Shown here: one piece after another, positions 44,742 through 54,285 of the stretch
How positions within the stretch are numbered: position 1 is the stretch's first letter
Layout of the letters: each line of letters begins with the position of its first letter
Assembly: GCA_019694805.1 (NCBI GenBank)
Contig: JAIBBG010000012.1
Location: 1 to 64,000, forward strand
Source of the DNA: Flavobacteriales bacterium
Lineage (GTDB): Bacteria; Bacteroidota; Bacteroidia; Flavobacteriales_D; Sanyastnellaceae
Reading direction: 5' to 3'
Length of the DNA stretch: 64,000 nt
The notes under the pieces: model-generated
Database searches by the model: none
Told to the model about the DNA's origin: nothing
What the model saw: only the letters and a program-made list of their open reading frames with translations
Made by a program: the position numbers and the translations under genes

Positions 44742-45854
44742 TCAGGCGCGAACATCCAGTGCGTCGCGAAGTCCGTTTCCGACCATCATAAAGGCCAGTA
44801 CGAGTAGCATAATCATAACTCCGGGAACAATGGCGAGATACGCCAAATCTGTTGTGATATAGGCGTAGTGTTCGCGAATCATATTGCCCCATGATGGAGA
44901 GGGTATCTGAGCTCCTAGACCGAGAAAACTTAACCCAGCTTCAATGAGGATGGCCGATGCGAAATTGGCTGCACTGATCACGATCACCGGCGATAATATA
45001 TTGGGCAGAACATGTTTGAAAATGATCCTGAATTCTGAAAACCCCAGGGCTTTAGCAGCTTCAATATACTCCTTTTCACGAACGGATAAAACCTGACCGC
45101 GTGTAATACGCGCAACTTCTACCCACATGGTAAGCCCCACAGCTAAAAATATTTTCCAGAAACCAGTGCCAAAAGCAAATGTGATGGCCATCACCAGAAT
45201 CAACGTTGGTATAGCCCATATCACATTGGTAAACCACATGATGACGTTGTCTGTGACACCCCGATAGTAACCTGCAATCAATCCAAGTGTAAGTCCGACC
45301 AGCAGGGAAATCAAAACAGCAATGATCCCAACAGCAAGCGATACAATCGTTCCTGCCATTAACCGCGAAAGCAGATCACGGCCATACTTATCCGTACCCA
45401 GAAGAAAAGTTTTTTCGTGTTGATAGTTGTTATCTCCGGAACTGATGCAATCATGAACTGCTATTTTGCTTTTCAACTGCTCCTGATTTTCTTCGAACAT
45501 TGCTATGGCTTTCAGTGAATCACCTTCGATGGTAATGGATGAAACCGGAATAGCATCATAGTTGTATTCGGCCCCTCCATGAAGCCATGATTGCCACCAA
45601 CCTATTTCTGGGGCATTGGGCTTTTTGATGTAAATAAACTGAATGCTGGTGCCAGGCTTCATCCTGCTGAGCGATAGGTGCTGATCGTTGGCATCCGGAG
45701 TACTGTCGGGTCTAATCCACGGACCAGCGATCACTACGAGTACACACATCAATATGAAGGTGAGTCCCGACATGGCAAGGGGATTTCTGCGGAATTTTCG
45801 CCAAGCCACCTGTGATGGTGTTAACTGCAACTTATGTGATATCTCTCCGGACAA
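44742..45854 (-). CDS. ABC transporter permease, OppC/DppC type
   Basis: An inner-membrane permease of a peptide/nickel-type ABC system. After a first helix (LTFILMCVLVVIAGPWI) comes a large extracytoplasmic loop of about 100 residues, then the transport domain with LGTDKYGRDLLSRLM and the coupling EAAKALGFSEFRIIFKHVLPN, diagnostic for the OppC class. The partner OppB, ATPases and binding protein are absent from the neighbourhood. Genes on both sides concern polysaccharides. The start is TTG at 45854, 9 nt after the GT2 stop. Confidence 0.9.
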   Translation of the reverse strand: MSGEISHKLQLTPSQVAWRKFRRNPLAMSGLTFILMCVLVVIAGPWIRPDSTPDANDQHLSLSRMKPGTSIQFIYIKKPNAPEIGWWQSWLHGGAEYNYDAIPVSSITIEGDSLKAIAMFEENQEQLKSKIAVHDCISSGDNNYQHEKTFLLGTDKYGRDLLSRLMAGTIVSLAVGIIAVLISLLVGLTLGLIAGYYRGVTDNVIMWFTNVIWAIPTLILVMAITFAFGTGFWKIFLAVGLTMWVEVARITRGQVLSVREKEYIEAAKALGFSEFRIIFKHVLPNILSPVIVISAANFASAILIEAGLSFLGLGAQIPSPSWGNMIREHYAYITTDLAYLAIVPGVMIMLLVLAFMMVGNGLRDALDVRA

Positions 45855-45863
45855 TGCGATGGA

Positions 45864-46952
45864 TCAGATTTTTCTTTCTTTCCAAACAGGCCTGTACACT
45901 AAGGAGCACATGGTAGTGGTGATGACGTATAAGGGATGAATCAATACAAGCAATGGAAAATACATCAGCAACCACTTTTTGCCGGCCCATTTGGTAACAG
46001 CATGCAACAAAAGAAAATCAGCTATGGTTTTGAAAAGGAATACCCATCCGAAAGTTGCCCACGTTGTGCTTTTGGTAAGTGCAAGTATCAATGCGCCGAT
46101 GAGGATAACCTGGATACTCATAAACAAAGCACCGAACCATAATGTGCCGGGATCTTTGAAGAATTTACTTTTTGAACTCCATCGGATGCGCTGCGCAAAA
46201 AACTCAGACCAACTTTTCAACGCGGCTGTTTCTACTACAGCCTCACGGTGATGAAGCCATATTACCTTGTTGTTTTTTTTGACGGCGTGTAATAAAAACA
46301 TATCGTCTCCACTTGCCAAATGACCATCACTTCTCTTTTGATGGGCATCCATCCAACTGCTTTTTTTGAAAGCAAGATTGGCTCCGTTACACATGATGGG
46401 ATCACCTAGCATGGCAGTTCCACCAGTAATGCCAGTGATACTCATGAACTCGAGGGATTGCAATTTTTCCATCACAGAATATCCGGGATGAATTTCCACG
46501 GGTAGTATCATCAAGTCTGACCCGGTGGATTGCATGGCGTCCGAAACGGTTGCAAGCCAACGATTACTTGGTATGACATCGGCATCCATGGTGATGATAA
46601 CATTATATTTCGACGCCAGCACACCTTCTTCAATGGCCTTTTTTTTTCCATTATTTCCAACCAAATGGATCAATCGATGTGGCAGATGCATGTCAATCAT
46701 ATCCTGGCTGCCATCTGTGCTGTGGTCATTGACAAAAATGATTTCATGGGTAAATGAAGTGATCTCTTGTGTCTTCAAAGCATGACACAGTGCAGTCATA
46801 TTTTTAGCTTCATTTCTGAAAGGAACAATCACACTGATGTTGCATGTTTGCCCCACCTCACGATATGGTTTCGTTGTATGCCATGACATAACCATAAAAA
46901 CAATCCATACAAAATAGATTGCAACAAGGATCAAAATGAGATAGGCCACCAT
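45864..46952 (-). CDS. Family 2 glycosyltransferase, membrane-anchored
   Basis: A 363-residue inverting transferase. One N-terminal helix ([19 protein letters not shown]) anchors it, followed by the GT-A domain: [28 protein letters not shown], the Asp-x-Asp metal motif in [10 protein letters not shown], and [11 protein letters not shown] with the later QRIRWSSK. Three or four helices close the C-terminus. The arrangement resembles processive or polyprenyl-linked sugar transferases of the cell surface. The ATG at 46952 begins the conserved N-terminus; the upstream codons overlap the ruvC promoter zone. It is the first gene of the five-gene envelope cluster and divergent from ruvC, 25 nt apart. 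Confidence 0.9.
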   Translation of the reverse strand: MVAYLILILVAIYFVWIVFMVMSWHTTKPYREVGQTCNISVIVPFRNEAKNMTALCHALKTQEITSFTHEIIFVNDHSTDGSQDMIDMHLPHRLIHLVGNNGKKKAIEEGVLASKYNVIITMDADVIPSNRWLATVSDAMQSTGSDLMILPVEIHPGYSVMEKLQSLEFMSITGITGGTAMLGDPIMCNGANLAFKKSSWMDAHQKRSDGHLASGDDMFLLHAVKKNNKVIWLHHREAVVETAALKSWSEFFAQRIRWSSKSKFFKDPGTLWFGALFMSIQVILIGALILALTKSTTWATFGWVFLFKTIADFLLLHAVTKWAGKKWLLMYFPLLVLIHPLYVITTTMCSLVYRPVWKERKI

Positions 46953-46977
46953 AGATTTACACCTCAAAGAAAAGATC

Positions 46978-47541
46978 TTGGCTGCAAAAGAACGCATCAT
47001 TCTGGGTATTGACCCCGGTACGACCATTCTTGGTTATGGAATTATTCGTGTTGAAGGGAAAAAAATGTCACTTGAAGCCATTGGGGTGGTGCGTCTTGAG
47101 AAGATTGATGATCACCATCTCAAACTTCAGAAAATCTTCGAACGTTGTATCGAGTTGATTGATGGTTTTCATCCTGATGAATTGGCCATTGAAGCGCCTT
47201 TCTTTGGAAAAAATGTGCAATCGATGTTGAAACTGGGTCGAGCACAAGGCGTCGCAATTGCAGCCGCACTCAGTAGAAAAATTCCTGTTCAGGAATATGC
47301 TCCCCGAAAAATAAAACAGAGTATCACCGGAAGTGGAAGCGCTTCTAAAGAACAAGTAGCCGCCATGTTACAACGTTTGCTCAATATTCCAGAAGCGGAT
47401 ATGCCTGAGAAACTCGATGCTACTGATGGATTGGCCGCCGCAGTTTGTCACTTCTATCAAAGTTCTTCACCGCTTTCAGAAGGCAAATCTTTTTCAGGTT
47501 GGAAAGCATTTCTGCAATCAAATCCTGGTCGTGTGAAATAG
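46978..47541 (+). CDS. ruvC: Holliday junction resolvase RuvC
   Basis: The endonuclease that cuts four-way DNA junctions with RuvAB. The RNase H-like fold carries the four acidic active-site residues Asp12 (GIDPGT), Glu72 (AIEAPFF), Asp147 and Asp150 ([12 protein letters not shown]). The length (187) is normal. The start is a TTG at 46978, because no ATG or GTG fits. It is divergent from the envelope cluster, ends 8 nt from the convergent MFS gene, and shows no terminator. Confidence 0.95.
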   Translation: MAAKERIILGIDPGTTILGYGIIRVEGKKMSLEAIGVVRLEKIDDHHLKLQKIFERCIELIDGFHPDELAIEAPFFGKNVQSMLKLGRAQGVAIAAALSRKIPVQEYAPRKIKQSITGSGSASKEQVAAMLQRLLNIPEADMPEKLDATDGLAAAVCHFYQSSSPLSEGKSFSGWKAFLQSNPGRVK

Positions 47542-47549
47542 CAAACACA

Positions 47550-48833
47550 TCAGCTGTTTGATGCTGCGATTTTCTTATTGACGATCACATTAACGCGATA
47601 CACCAGAAAAATGCAGATGATCGAAACGGCGGATACAACAAGTCCCAGAATGTCATAATTACCCAACGGACTTGTTGGTGTATCCTGTGTGACGATGACA
47701 CCTGCTATCTGTGAAGAAATACCTCCCATCAATAACATGAGCGATGAATTGAGGCTCATGAATGCACCCCGATCTTTCATATCTGGCACCGCCGTGTTGA
47801 GTGAATTGGATGGAACAACGCGACCCATGATGCCTACAAACATCAGGACATTGACCATTATGATGATCCAAAGTGAGGTGGCGGGTAGGTTGGTATAAAT
47901 CGTCACCATGATGATGGCCAGAATAGTGCCACCAACAAACAATTGAAATTTGTTGATCTTGTCACTCAACTTACCCATCAAAGGCATGGTAATCATAGAA
48001 CCAATTCCGGTGACTAAGAAAATGAGGGGTATTTGTTCAGGTAAAATTCCCAGATTGTGTTCCACATAGGTTGTTCCGAACGGCATCATCATATAGCCTC
48101 CTGTGGGCAATAAGGCTGAAGCCAAAAAGGCAATCCGATATTCTCTTTTTTCGATGGTCTTGATCAAATGCTTGAGCGGATTGGATTCTGTTTGAGAAGA
48201 AAGGTGCCCATCAACTGGTTTCATTTGAAACAGGATGGCTATCCCAATCAATGCGCCGAGTCCGACAATCATGAAAAATGTCGAGTTCCAATGGTAATGG
48301 TTGGCCAATGCAAGTCCCGCTGGAATGCCCAAGACCTGACTGCCCGCAAATGCCATTTGGATGAACCCCATCACTCGTCCGCGTTGATTGAAGTGAAAGA
48401 TATCTGTGACGATGGCTAAACTCACTGAACCAATTACGCCTCCGAAAATTCCAGTGATAATTCTCGCAAAAAGCAGGAAGTGAAAATCGTGCGCCAATCC
48501 ACATAAAAATGTTCCCACCAAAAATCCAATGTAGAAGAACAAGAGTATTTTTTTTCGATCAAACTTGTCGTTGAAACCAGCTGATACAAATCCGGATATT
48601 CCCGCAGCAAAACCATAGGCCGATACCACCCAACTGAATTGCGATGGAGTCAAACTCATCTCTTCAATCAGGATATTTCCCAATGGCGAGAGGATCATGA
48701 AATCAAGGACGACTGTGAATTGCAGCAACGCTAAGATGGCGATGAGGAATATTTGGTAACCTGAAAATTTTTCGAGATTAGATGTTGTAGTTTGGCCTTT
48801 GTTCATGAGCAGTGGTGGTGTTGTGGCTGACAT
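47550..48833 (-). CDS. Major facilitator superfamily exporter
   Basis: A twelve-helix inner-membrane transporter (427 residues). The N-terminal half has LDFMILSPLGNILIEEMSLTP and GFNDKFDRKKILLFF, which carries the MFS loop motif in modified form, and the second half has GKLSDKINKFQLFVGG. The family is related to drug and sugar efflux proteins such as AraJ or Bcr types. The substrate is unknown. The start at 48833 could also be the ATG at 48806. It has no operon partner. Confidence 0.88.
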   Translation of the reverse strand: MSATTPPLLMNKGQTTTSNLEKFSGYQIFLIAILALLQFTVVLDFMILSPLGNILIEEMSLTPSQFSWVVSAYGFAAGISGFVSAGFNDKFDRKKILLFFYIGFLVGTFLCGLAHDFHFLLFARIITGIFGGVIGSVSLAIVTDIFHFNQRGRVMGFIQMAFAGSQVLGIPAGLALANHYHWNSTFFMIVGLGALIGIAILFQMKPVDGHLSSQTESNPLKHLIKTIEKREYRIAFLASALLPTGGYMMMPFGTTYVEHNLGILPEQIPLIFLVTGIGSMITMPLMGKLSDKINKFQLFVGGTILAIIMVTIYTNLPATSLWIIIMVNVLMFVGIMGRVVPSNSLNTAVPDMKDRGAFMSLNSSLMLLMGGISSQIAGVIVTQDTPTSPLGNYDILGLVVSAVSIICIFLVYRVNVIVNKKIAASNS

Positions 48834-49283
48834 CCGCCATCAACAGCACTTAGTCTCATGCTTTGAAGTGTGGTGTAACAGACCTGGGTGATTTGGTCCG
48901 AAAAATACGCATGGAATCAAGGGTGAACATTGTTAAGAGATGGCTAAAGTATTTGACCTGTTGATCCACATCATGCCATTGAATTCGCTTCCAGAGCTGA
49001 ACGTCGTTTCTGCATGTGCATTTTCTCATCATCATATCGTCTTCGTCGTACACAAATTCACCGAAATATCGATTCGACCTAGAAAGGCATTGGATAATTG
49101 GGGTTAAAGATTTATCATACCAAAGCGCTCTGGAAATTTCATCAAGAAGAAAAACTCGGAAACAGGATGAATTGGAGAATTCTCACTGATACGACTTATC
49201 TGAAGGCTGCTTCTCCTTGAATTGACTTACAATTCCCGCTGATGACCGAAGCAATCTTATTTTCGCCATCATTTTATCTGATT
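48834..49283. other. Intergenic region between MFS and trans-sulfuration genes
   Basis: About 450 nt without a convincing gene. A 9-nt inverted repeat (TTCCAGAGC at 48989 and GCTCTGGAA at 49127) and a GAGAATTCTC palindrome near 49173 are present. No SAM-riboswitch-like pattern was recognised upstream of the sulfur-metabolism gene. Confidence 0.4.
49258..49265 (+). promoter_or_regulatory. -7-like element TATTTTCG
   Basis: It lies 18 nt before the ATG at 49284 and is identical to the element before the sigma-54 regulator gene. It supports 49284 over the upstream in-frame ATG 49242, which would precede the transcript. Confidence 0.3.
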
Positions 49284-50429
49284 ATGAAATTCGGAACCAA
49301 AGCAATACACGCGGGTCAGGAACCTGATCCAACCACCGGTGCCATCATGACGCCGATCTATCAAACATCTACATACGTGCAGGAAGCTCCAGCTCAACAC
49401 AAAGGATTTGCTTATGCGCGTGGTAAAAATCCAACTCGGGTTGCATTGGAAAAATGTCTCGCCGCTTTGGAGAATGCCAAACATGGACTTTGCTTTTCCA
49501 GTGGAATGGGTGCGGCTGATACCATCATCAAATTGTTATCTCCAGGTGATGAAGTCATTGCCACAGACGATCTCTATGGTGGTACCTATCGCATGTTCAC
49601 CAAAGTTTTTGCAAAGTATGGAATTGTATTCCACTTCGTGGACATGCATGATATGGCGGCGGTGCAAAGCAAACTTTCTCCGAAAACAAAAATGTTGTGG
49701 ATTGAAACACCAACGAACCCGATGATGAAAATTATCGATATCGTCGCATTCACACAATTGGCCAAGGCTCATCATCTCATCAGTGTTGTCGATAACACTT
49801 TCGCTTCTCCTTATCTTCAAAACCCCCTGGATCTTGGTGCCGACATAGTCATGCACAGCGCCACCAAATACCTTGGCGGTCACAGCGATGTGGTGATGGG
49901 CACTTTGATGACCAACAATGATGCACTCTATGAGCAGTTGGCCTTCATCACCAATTCGTGCGGACCTGTTCCCGGACCACAGGACTCCTTCCTTGTTTTG
50001 CGTGGCGTCAAGACTTTGCATCTGCGCATGAAAGCACATTGCGAAAATGGTAAGGCTGTTGCGTTATTCCTTCGTAATCATCCAAAAGTGGGTAAGGTAT
50101 ACTGGCCTGGCTTTGAAGATCACCCCAATCATGATGTGGCGAAAAAACAAATGAAGGACTTTGGTGGTATGATTTCATTCACCTTGAAAAGTGATTCGTT
50201 TGATGATGCAACAAAACTCGCTCAAGCTCTGCGTGTTTTTTCTTTGGCCGAATCATTAGGTGGTGTTGAATCATTGGTAGGTCATCCAGCTTCCATGACG
50301 CATGCATCGATTCCAAAAGAAGAAAGAATCAAAACCGGTTTGGTTGATTCATTGCTTCGATTGAGTGTAGGTGTAGAGGATATGGATGACTTGATTGATG
50401 ATTTATCTCAGGCATTAAATCAGATATGA
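49284..50429 (+). CDS. Cystathionine gamma-synthase / gamma-lyase family enzyme
   Basis: A PLP-dependent trans-sulfuration enzyme of 381 residues. The chosen start MKFGTKAIHAGQEPDP matches the conserved family N-terminus. The PLP lysine is Lys195 in HSATKYLGGHSD, with ETPTNPMMKI and VDNTFASPYLQNPL around it; YARGKNPTR and SSGMGAAD bind the cofactor phosphate. Sequence alone does not separate synthase (methionine synthesis) from beta/gamma-lyase (cysteine synthesis). It is 16 nt upstream of kmo and could be co-transcribed, although kmo has a possible promoter of its own. Confidence 0.93.
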   Translation: MKFGTKAIHAGQEPDPTTGAIMTPIYQTSTYVQEAPAQHKGFAYARGKNPTRVALEKCLAALENAKHGLCFSSGMGAADTIIKLLSPGDEVIATDDLYGGTYRMFTKVFAKYGIVFHFVDMHDMAAVQSKLSPKTKMLWIETPTNPMMKIIDIVAFTQLAKAHHLISVVDNTFASPYLQNPLDLGADIVMHSATKYLGGHSDVVMGTLMTNNDALYEQLAFITNSCGPVPGPQDSFLVLRGVKTLHLRMKAHCENGKAVALFLRNHPKVGKVYWPGFEDHPNHDVAKKQMKDFGGMISFTLKSDSFDDATKLAQALRVFSLAESLGGVESLVGHPASMTHASIPKEERIKTGLVDSLLRLSVGVEDMDDLIDDLSQALNQI

Positions 50430-50432
50430 TGT

Positions 50433-50440
50433 TATTCTTG
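50433..50440 (+). promoter_or_regulatory. -7-like element TATTCTTG for kmo
   Basis: One mismatch to TAnnTTTG, 5 nt before the kmo ATG, within the 16-nt gap after the trans-sulfuration gene. Confidence 0.3.
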
Positions 50441-50445
50441 CAACC

Positions 50446-51786
50446 ATGAGCACGAAAAAAACTGCAGTTGTTGGCGCCGGACTCGTTGGTGGTCTCTGGG
50501 CCATTTATCTGGCCAAAAGAGGTTATCAGGTGCGTGTCTTCGATCGTCGCCCTGATATCCGCAAAATGAAAGTGGTACAGGGTAAAAGTATCAATCTGGC
50601 ATTGAGTGAAAGAGGTTGGAAGGGATTGATTGGCGCAGGCATTGAAGAGGATATCCGAAAAGTCTCCATTCCTATGAAAGGCAGGTTGATGCATGCAGTG
50701 GATGGTAGCCTTACCTTTCAACAATACGGTCGCGATGATCAGGCCATTTATTCTGTATCACGCGGGTTGCTCAATCAAACACTATTGCATTGCGCAGATC
50801 GCTACGAAAACCTCGAACTGGTATTCGATCACCGATGCACCGATCTCGATGTTCAAACCAATACGATTTCTTTTCATCATGAAAAGACTGGAAACGAGGT
50901 GACAGAAACATTCGATCAAATCTATGGAACGGATGGCGCATTCAGTGCTGTAAGAACAAGGCTTTCAAGATTGGACAGATACGATTATTCTCAAACGTAT
51001 CTGGACCATGGATATAAGGAATTAGAAATTCCTGCCAATCCTGATGGAACACATCAGCTGCGAAACGATTGTCTGCACATTTGGCCCCGTGGTGAGTATA
51101 TGATGATTGCTCTCCCGAATGTCGATGGTAGTTTCACATGTACTTTGTTTATCGCGTTTGAAGGCAAGAACTCCTTGGCGAATTTGAAAACGCCGGAAGC
51201 TGTCAATGCTTTTTTCAAAACAAATTTTCCGGATGCTTATGAATTGATGCCGGAATTGACGCAAGATTTTTTTGCTAATCCTGATGCGAGCCTGGTAATG
51301 ATCAAATGCAATCCTTGGCATTATCAAGACCGCATTTGTTTGCTTGGTGATGCCGCACATGCAATCGTTCCATTTTACGGCCAAGGCATGAATGCGGGTT
51401 TTGAAGACTGCACGGCACTCGATGAACTTATTACCAAACACAACGAAGATTTCAAGCAGATTTTCCCCGAATATTCGCGCATCAGAAAACCTGCGGGCGA
51501 TGCGATTCTCGAATTGGCATTGAGGAATTATATCGAAATGAGGGATAAAACCGCGGATAAGGAATTCTTGCTTCAGAAAAAAATAGAATCATGGTTCAGC
51601 GAAAAGCATCCTGAAAAGTGGATTCCGCTCTACACGCAGGTTTCTTTTTCACACATTCCTTATGCCGATGCGCTGCGCAATGGCGACCGCCAGCAACAGA
51701 TCATGAACCAAGTAATGGCGATGGAGAATATTGAAGCGCAATGGAATTCGGATGCCGTAGAGAAGAAGATACTCAGCTTGCTCTGA
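50446..51786 (+). CDS. kmo: Kynurenine 3-monooxygenase
   Basis: A FAD- and NADPH-dependent hydroxylase that makes 3-hydroxykynurenine, a step on the tryptophan route to NAD. The dinucleotide fold VVGAGLVGGLWAIYLAKRGY opens the protein, followed by GKSINLALSERGWKGL, typical of KMO, and the second FAD motif CLLGDAAHAIVPFYGQGMNA, with EDC. At 446 residues it matches bacterial KMO. It lies 17 kb from the pathway's 3-hydroxyanthranilate dioxygenase. Confidence 0.96.
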   Translation: MSTKKTAVVGAGLVGGLWAIYLAKRGYQVRVFDRRPDIRKMKVVQGKSINLALSERGWKGLIGAGIEEDIRKVSIPMKGRLMHAVDGSLTFQQYGRDDQAIYSVSRGLLNQTLLHCADRYENLELVFDHRCTDLDVQTNTISFHHEKTGNEVTETFDQIYGTDGAFSAVRTRLSRLDRYDYSQTYLDHGYKELEIPANPDGTHQLRNDCLHIWPRGEYMMIALPNVDGSFTCTLFIAFEGKNSLANLKTPEAVNAFFKTNFPDAYELMPELTQDFFANPDASLVMIKCNPWHYQDRICLLGDAAHAIVPFYGQGMNAGFEDCTALDELITKHNEDFKQIFPEYSRIRKPAGDAILELALRNYIEMRDKTADKEFLLQKKIESWFSEKHPEKWIPLYTQVSFSHIPYADALRNGDRQQQIMNQVMAMENIEAQWNSDAVEKKILSLL

Positions 51787-51845
51787 TTCACATCTTTCCG
51801 TTCGTTACTCAATAAGTGTAAGGTATTCTCGTTACGGTGAAGGTC

Positions 51846-51853
51846 TATCTTCA
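51846..51853 (+). promoter_or_regulatory. -7-like element TATCTTCA
   Basis: It lies 4 nt before the ATG at 51858 and matches the core TAnnTT. It shares the close spacing of other elements in this window. Confidence 0.3.
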
Positions 51854-51857
51854 CATC

Positions 51858-52745
51858 ATGAACAGGATACTGGCTTTCATTTTTATTTGTACGGCCGTTG
51901 TTGCTCAAGCGCAATACAAACGACAGATGACTCCTGTCTTTGTGCAGGGAACCGCCTATAAAAACACGGGGTGGTTTATCGCTCCTGGTATTACCTATAT
52001 GCTTCCTGTGAACCGTAAAGAAAGCCTCACTGGATATTATGAAAATGGTGATGCTTTGGACACCCTATATTCCGGAGACTTCACCAGGGCTGGAAAAATT
52101 GGAGCCTATCTCGAAGCAGGTCGTCATAAATTCTTCACCGATCGCGTTCTTTTGGATCACATGGATTTTGGTGTGCATTACAAAATGTTGCGAGGCAGGG
52201 ATCGTTTTGATGGAGCCGTGTATAGTCCAGCAGGTGTTGCCCCGGTGCAGAGTAATTCTGTTTTTTCTGATCATTTCGTGGGGGCCTTCATCAATTTCAG
52301 CAATATCATACAACTGACCGACCATTTTTGGCTACAAAATTCTCTGGGTGCGAATGCCGAGTATGCCCTTATCTCCAGAAGAAACGACGGTTCTTTCTAC
52401 GGCGCTGAATGGCAAGACCCGGGGAAAATTGTCGGACAATTGCATTATAAGCTTAGCTTCGGATGGAAGCCTGAGCCGGGCATGTATATCGTACCATCTA
52501 TTGAAACACCGATACTCGGTGTTTATCCATGGTATGATTTGAAATCGACACTTCCTTATTACACCGGGAAATACCGACCCATTATTTTTTCCATCAGGAT
52601 ACAATGGCTTACCATGTCCAATGACCGCAAATGCGAGAATCAACCCGGACATCAGGTGGATACTGAAAAGGCAGGTAAACACAAGTCCAATGATTTGTGG
52701 GGTCCACAAAACAAAAAGATGAAGCGTAAACGGGAGAAAAACTAA
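51858..52745 (+). CDS. Outer-membrane beta-barrel-like protein with basic tail
   Basis: The 295-residue precursor has a signal peptide (MNRILAFIFICTAVVAQAQ). The body alternates amphipathic strands and aromatic girdle residues and reaches a typical last strand (YRPIIFSIRIQWLTM). It then continues for about 45 hydrophilic residues that end in a strongly basic Lys/Arg cluster, an unusual extension after a barrel. I do not recognise a named family. It lies after kmo on the same strand with a gap of 71 nt. Confidence 0.65.
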   Translation: MNRILAFIFICTAVVAQAQYKRQMTPVFVQGTAYKNTGWFIAPGITYMLPVNRKESLTGYYENGDALDTLYSGDFTRAGKIGAYLEAGRHKFFTDRVLLDHMDFGVHYKMLRGRDRFDGAVYSPAGVAPVQSNSVFSDHFVGAFINFSNIIQLTDHFWLQNSLGANAEYALISRRNDGSFYGAEWQDPGKIVGQLHYKLSFGWKPEPGMYIVPSIETPILGVYPWYDLKSTLPYYTGKYRPIIFSIRIQWLTMSNDRKCENQPGHQVDTEKAGKHKSNDLWGPQNKKMKRKREKN

Positions 52746-52953
52746 TAGGGTTAAACCTTGATCAAACGGACGATGTTCTGTGATCGTGTTGAAACGCTTC
52801 AATGACAACGGATTCCATGATTTTTGTTTTCACGTATCCAACAGTCGTTTTTCATTTAAAATCTTGCAATGCTTGACCTGATTATATCTGGAGGCGAGTC
52901 CATTTTGCATGGAAGGGCTTCATCTCGTCCCTGACGGCAAAATCCAGGTTAAA

Positions 52954-53367
52954 TCATCCATTCACCTGTTTTTCCTGACACAATTCCACCAACACCGAAT
53001 TGGTTGATTTTGGATGGAGAAAGGCGATGATTTTATTGTCTGCACCATCTTTCGGCTGCTCATGTATCATGACATAACCCAAGCCTTTAAGTCTTTCAAT
53101 TTCCACATAGATATCTGTCACATCGAATGCAATGTGATGTATCCCTTCTTTGTTTTTCTCTAAAAATCGCGCAATGGCGCTGTCTGCGTGTGTGGCTTGT
53201 AGCAACTCAATTTTTGATTCACCACACTGAAAGAATGAAGTGATGACATGTTCACTGGCTACTTCTTCTCTTTTGTAAGGCTGAACGCCGAGCAAATCGG
53301 CAAATATTTTTTCTGATGCAGCAAGGTCCTTGACCGCAATGCCCAAATGTTCGATTTTGTTCAGCAT
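52954..53367 (-). CDS. mce: Methylmalonyl-CoA epimerase
   Basis: Interconverts the (R) and (S) forms of methylmalonyl-CoA in propionate metabolism. It is a VOC-fold protein of 137 residues with metal ligands in the expected places: His7 in IEHLGIAV, the Gln/Glu in KIELLQ, His in GIHHIAFDV, and Glu in VLVELCQEK. Its length is normal. Methylmalonyl-CoA mutase is not in the window. It lies downstream of a secreted-protein gene on the same strand but is separated from it by a terminator. Confidence 0.92.
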   Translation of the reverse strand: MLNKIEHLGIAVKDLAASEKIFADLLGVQPYKREEVASEHVITSFFQCGESKIELLQATHADSAIARFLEKNKEGIHHIAFDVTDIYVEIERLKGLGYVMIHEQPKDGADNKIIAFLHPKSTNSVLVELCQEKQVNG

Positions 53368-53392
53368 ACTCCGTTTTGATTTTGGGGTAAAA

Positions 53393-53421
53393 ATAAAACC
53401 CCTGCCCGGGAAGAGCAGGAG
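53393..53421 (-). terminator. Terminator after the secreted-protein gene
   Basis: Read on the minus strand, CTCCTGC pairs with GCAGGGG with one mismatch, and is followed by TTTTATTTTTA. It lies between the 53.4-kb gene and mce. Confidence 0.6.
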
Positions 53422-53448
53422 TTTGAAGCCATCATTGCTGATGTTTGT

Positions 53449-54234
53449 TTATTTCTTTTCTACAATCACTCCGCCTTTGTTGTCGAAGCTCACGTAGTAT
53501 TTGCCTTTGAAGAATTTTGAAGAATCTACGGAAGATCCGCGACCAGCTTTCACCAAGGCACCATATTCAGAGTAAATCTCAAAATCTGTTTCTTCTGAAA
53601 AATCAATGCTTGAAGAAACGCGGTTGTTTTTGATGATCACCTCTTTCGTATTGCTCACCACTTTGATTTCTTGTGATGTGCGCTGGCCTTTATAATCTAG
53701 TTGGTACACGCGGAAGGTATTCTGACCACTGTGAAGTTTTGCTTGAAAACTATAATTGTTTTCTGCGGTTTTTCCTTGGCCAATGACTTCGCCAACTTTG
53801 ATCCAACGATTCCAACGGAATTGCTCAACCACATATGGTATGGATGATGATTCTTTGGTTGTGGTCCACGTCAACAAACCGTCCGGAGTGAGATTCATAT
53901 TCACTACTTCGAAGGTACTGTTGGGATAAATCACTTCCGGATTGATGATTTTGACATCACAGTTTTCTTTGCATCGAAGAACGATTTCAACCGGATCACC
54001 TTGCTTGAGGCCCCACACAGCGAGGTCCACAGCAAATGCCGGTGAGTTTACTTCGTCACTGGTAATGTTGCCATTCACGAGTACTTCGAATATGCAATAG
54101 CCAATGCCACTTGTGGTGACTGGATTTTTTACGTACAGGTCTTTGCCCTGATAGATACCGCTGATGACGACGACTTCGGAAAAAGCCAGCATCGAAAGCA
54201 GCGTGAGGGAGATGGTCAGAAATAGGGTTTTCAT
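53449..54234 (-). CDS. Secreted protein of unknown function
   Basis: The 261-residue precursor has a signal peptide (MKTLFLTISLTLLSMLAFS). The rest is beta-rich, with a fibronectin-III-like middle (LTWTTTKESSSIPYVVEQFRWN and NTFRVYQLDYKGQRTS) and a C-terminal stretch (FEIYSEYGALVKAGRGSSVD, then YYVSFDNKGGVIVEKK) that resembles a short sorting-domain-like end but lacks the usual YPNP motif. Two cysteines at CKENC may pair. Function cannot be told. It has a -7 element upstream and its own terminator. Confidence 0.65.
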   Translation of the reverse strand: MKTLFLTISLTLLSMLAFSEVVVISGIYQGKDLYVKNPVTTSGIGYCIFEVLVNGNITSDEVNSPAFAVDLAVWGLKQGDPVEIVLRCKENCDVKIINPEVIYPNSTFEVVNMNLTPDGLLTWTTTKESSSIPYVVEQFRWNRWIKVGEVIGQGKTAENNYSFQAKLHSGQNTFRVYQLDYKGQRTSQEIKVVSNTKEVIIKNNRVSSSIDFSEETDFEIYSEYGALVKAGRGSSVDSSKFFKGKYYVSFDNKGGVIVEKK

Positions 54235-54266
54235 CTTTGTGGGTCAGATTCTGAGTATAAGGTGGT

Positions 54267-54274
54267 CAAATTTA
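54267..54274 (-). promoter_or_regulatory. -7 element TAAATTTG
   Basis: It matches TAnnTTTG exactly on the minus strand, 32 nt before the ATG of the secreted-protein gene. No TTG lies at the usual upstream distance. Confidence 0.45.
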
Positions 54275-54285
54275 CGGAAAACAAT

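Noticed and set aside
48856..49053. 65-codon minus-strand frame upstream of the MFS gene
   Set aside because: Product looks random (runs of Asp/Met, many Arg) and no supporting signal was seen.
49100..49283. SAM riboswitch before the trans-sulfuration gene
   Set aside because: The expected conserved cores of SAM-I or SAM-II elements were not found; only a short palindrome is present.
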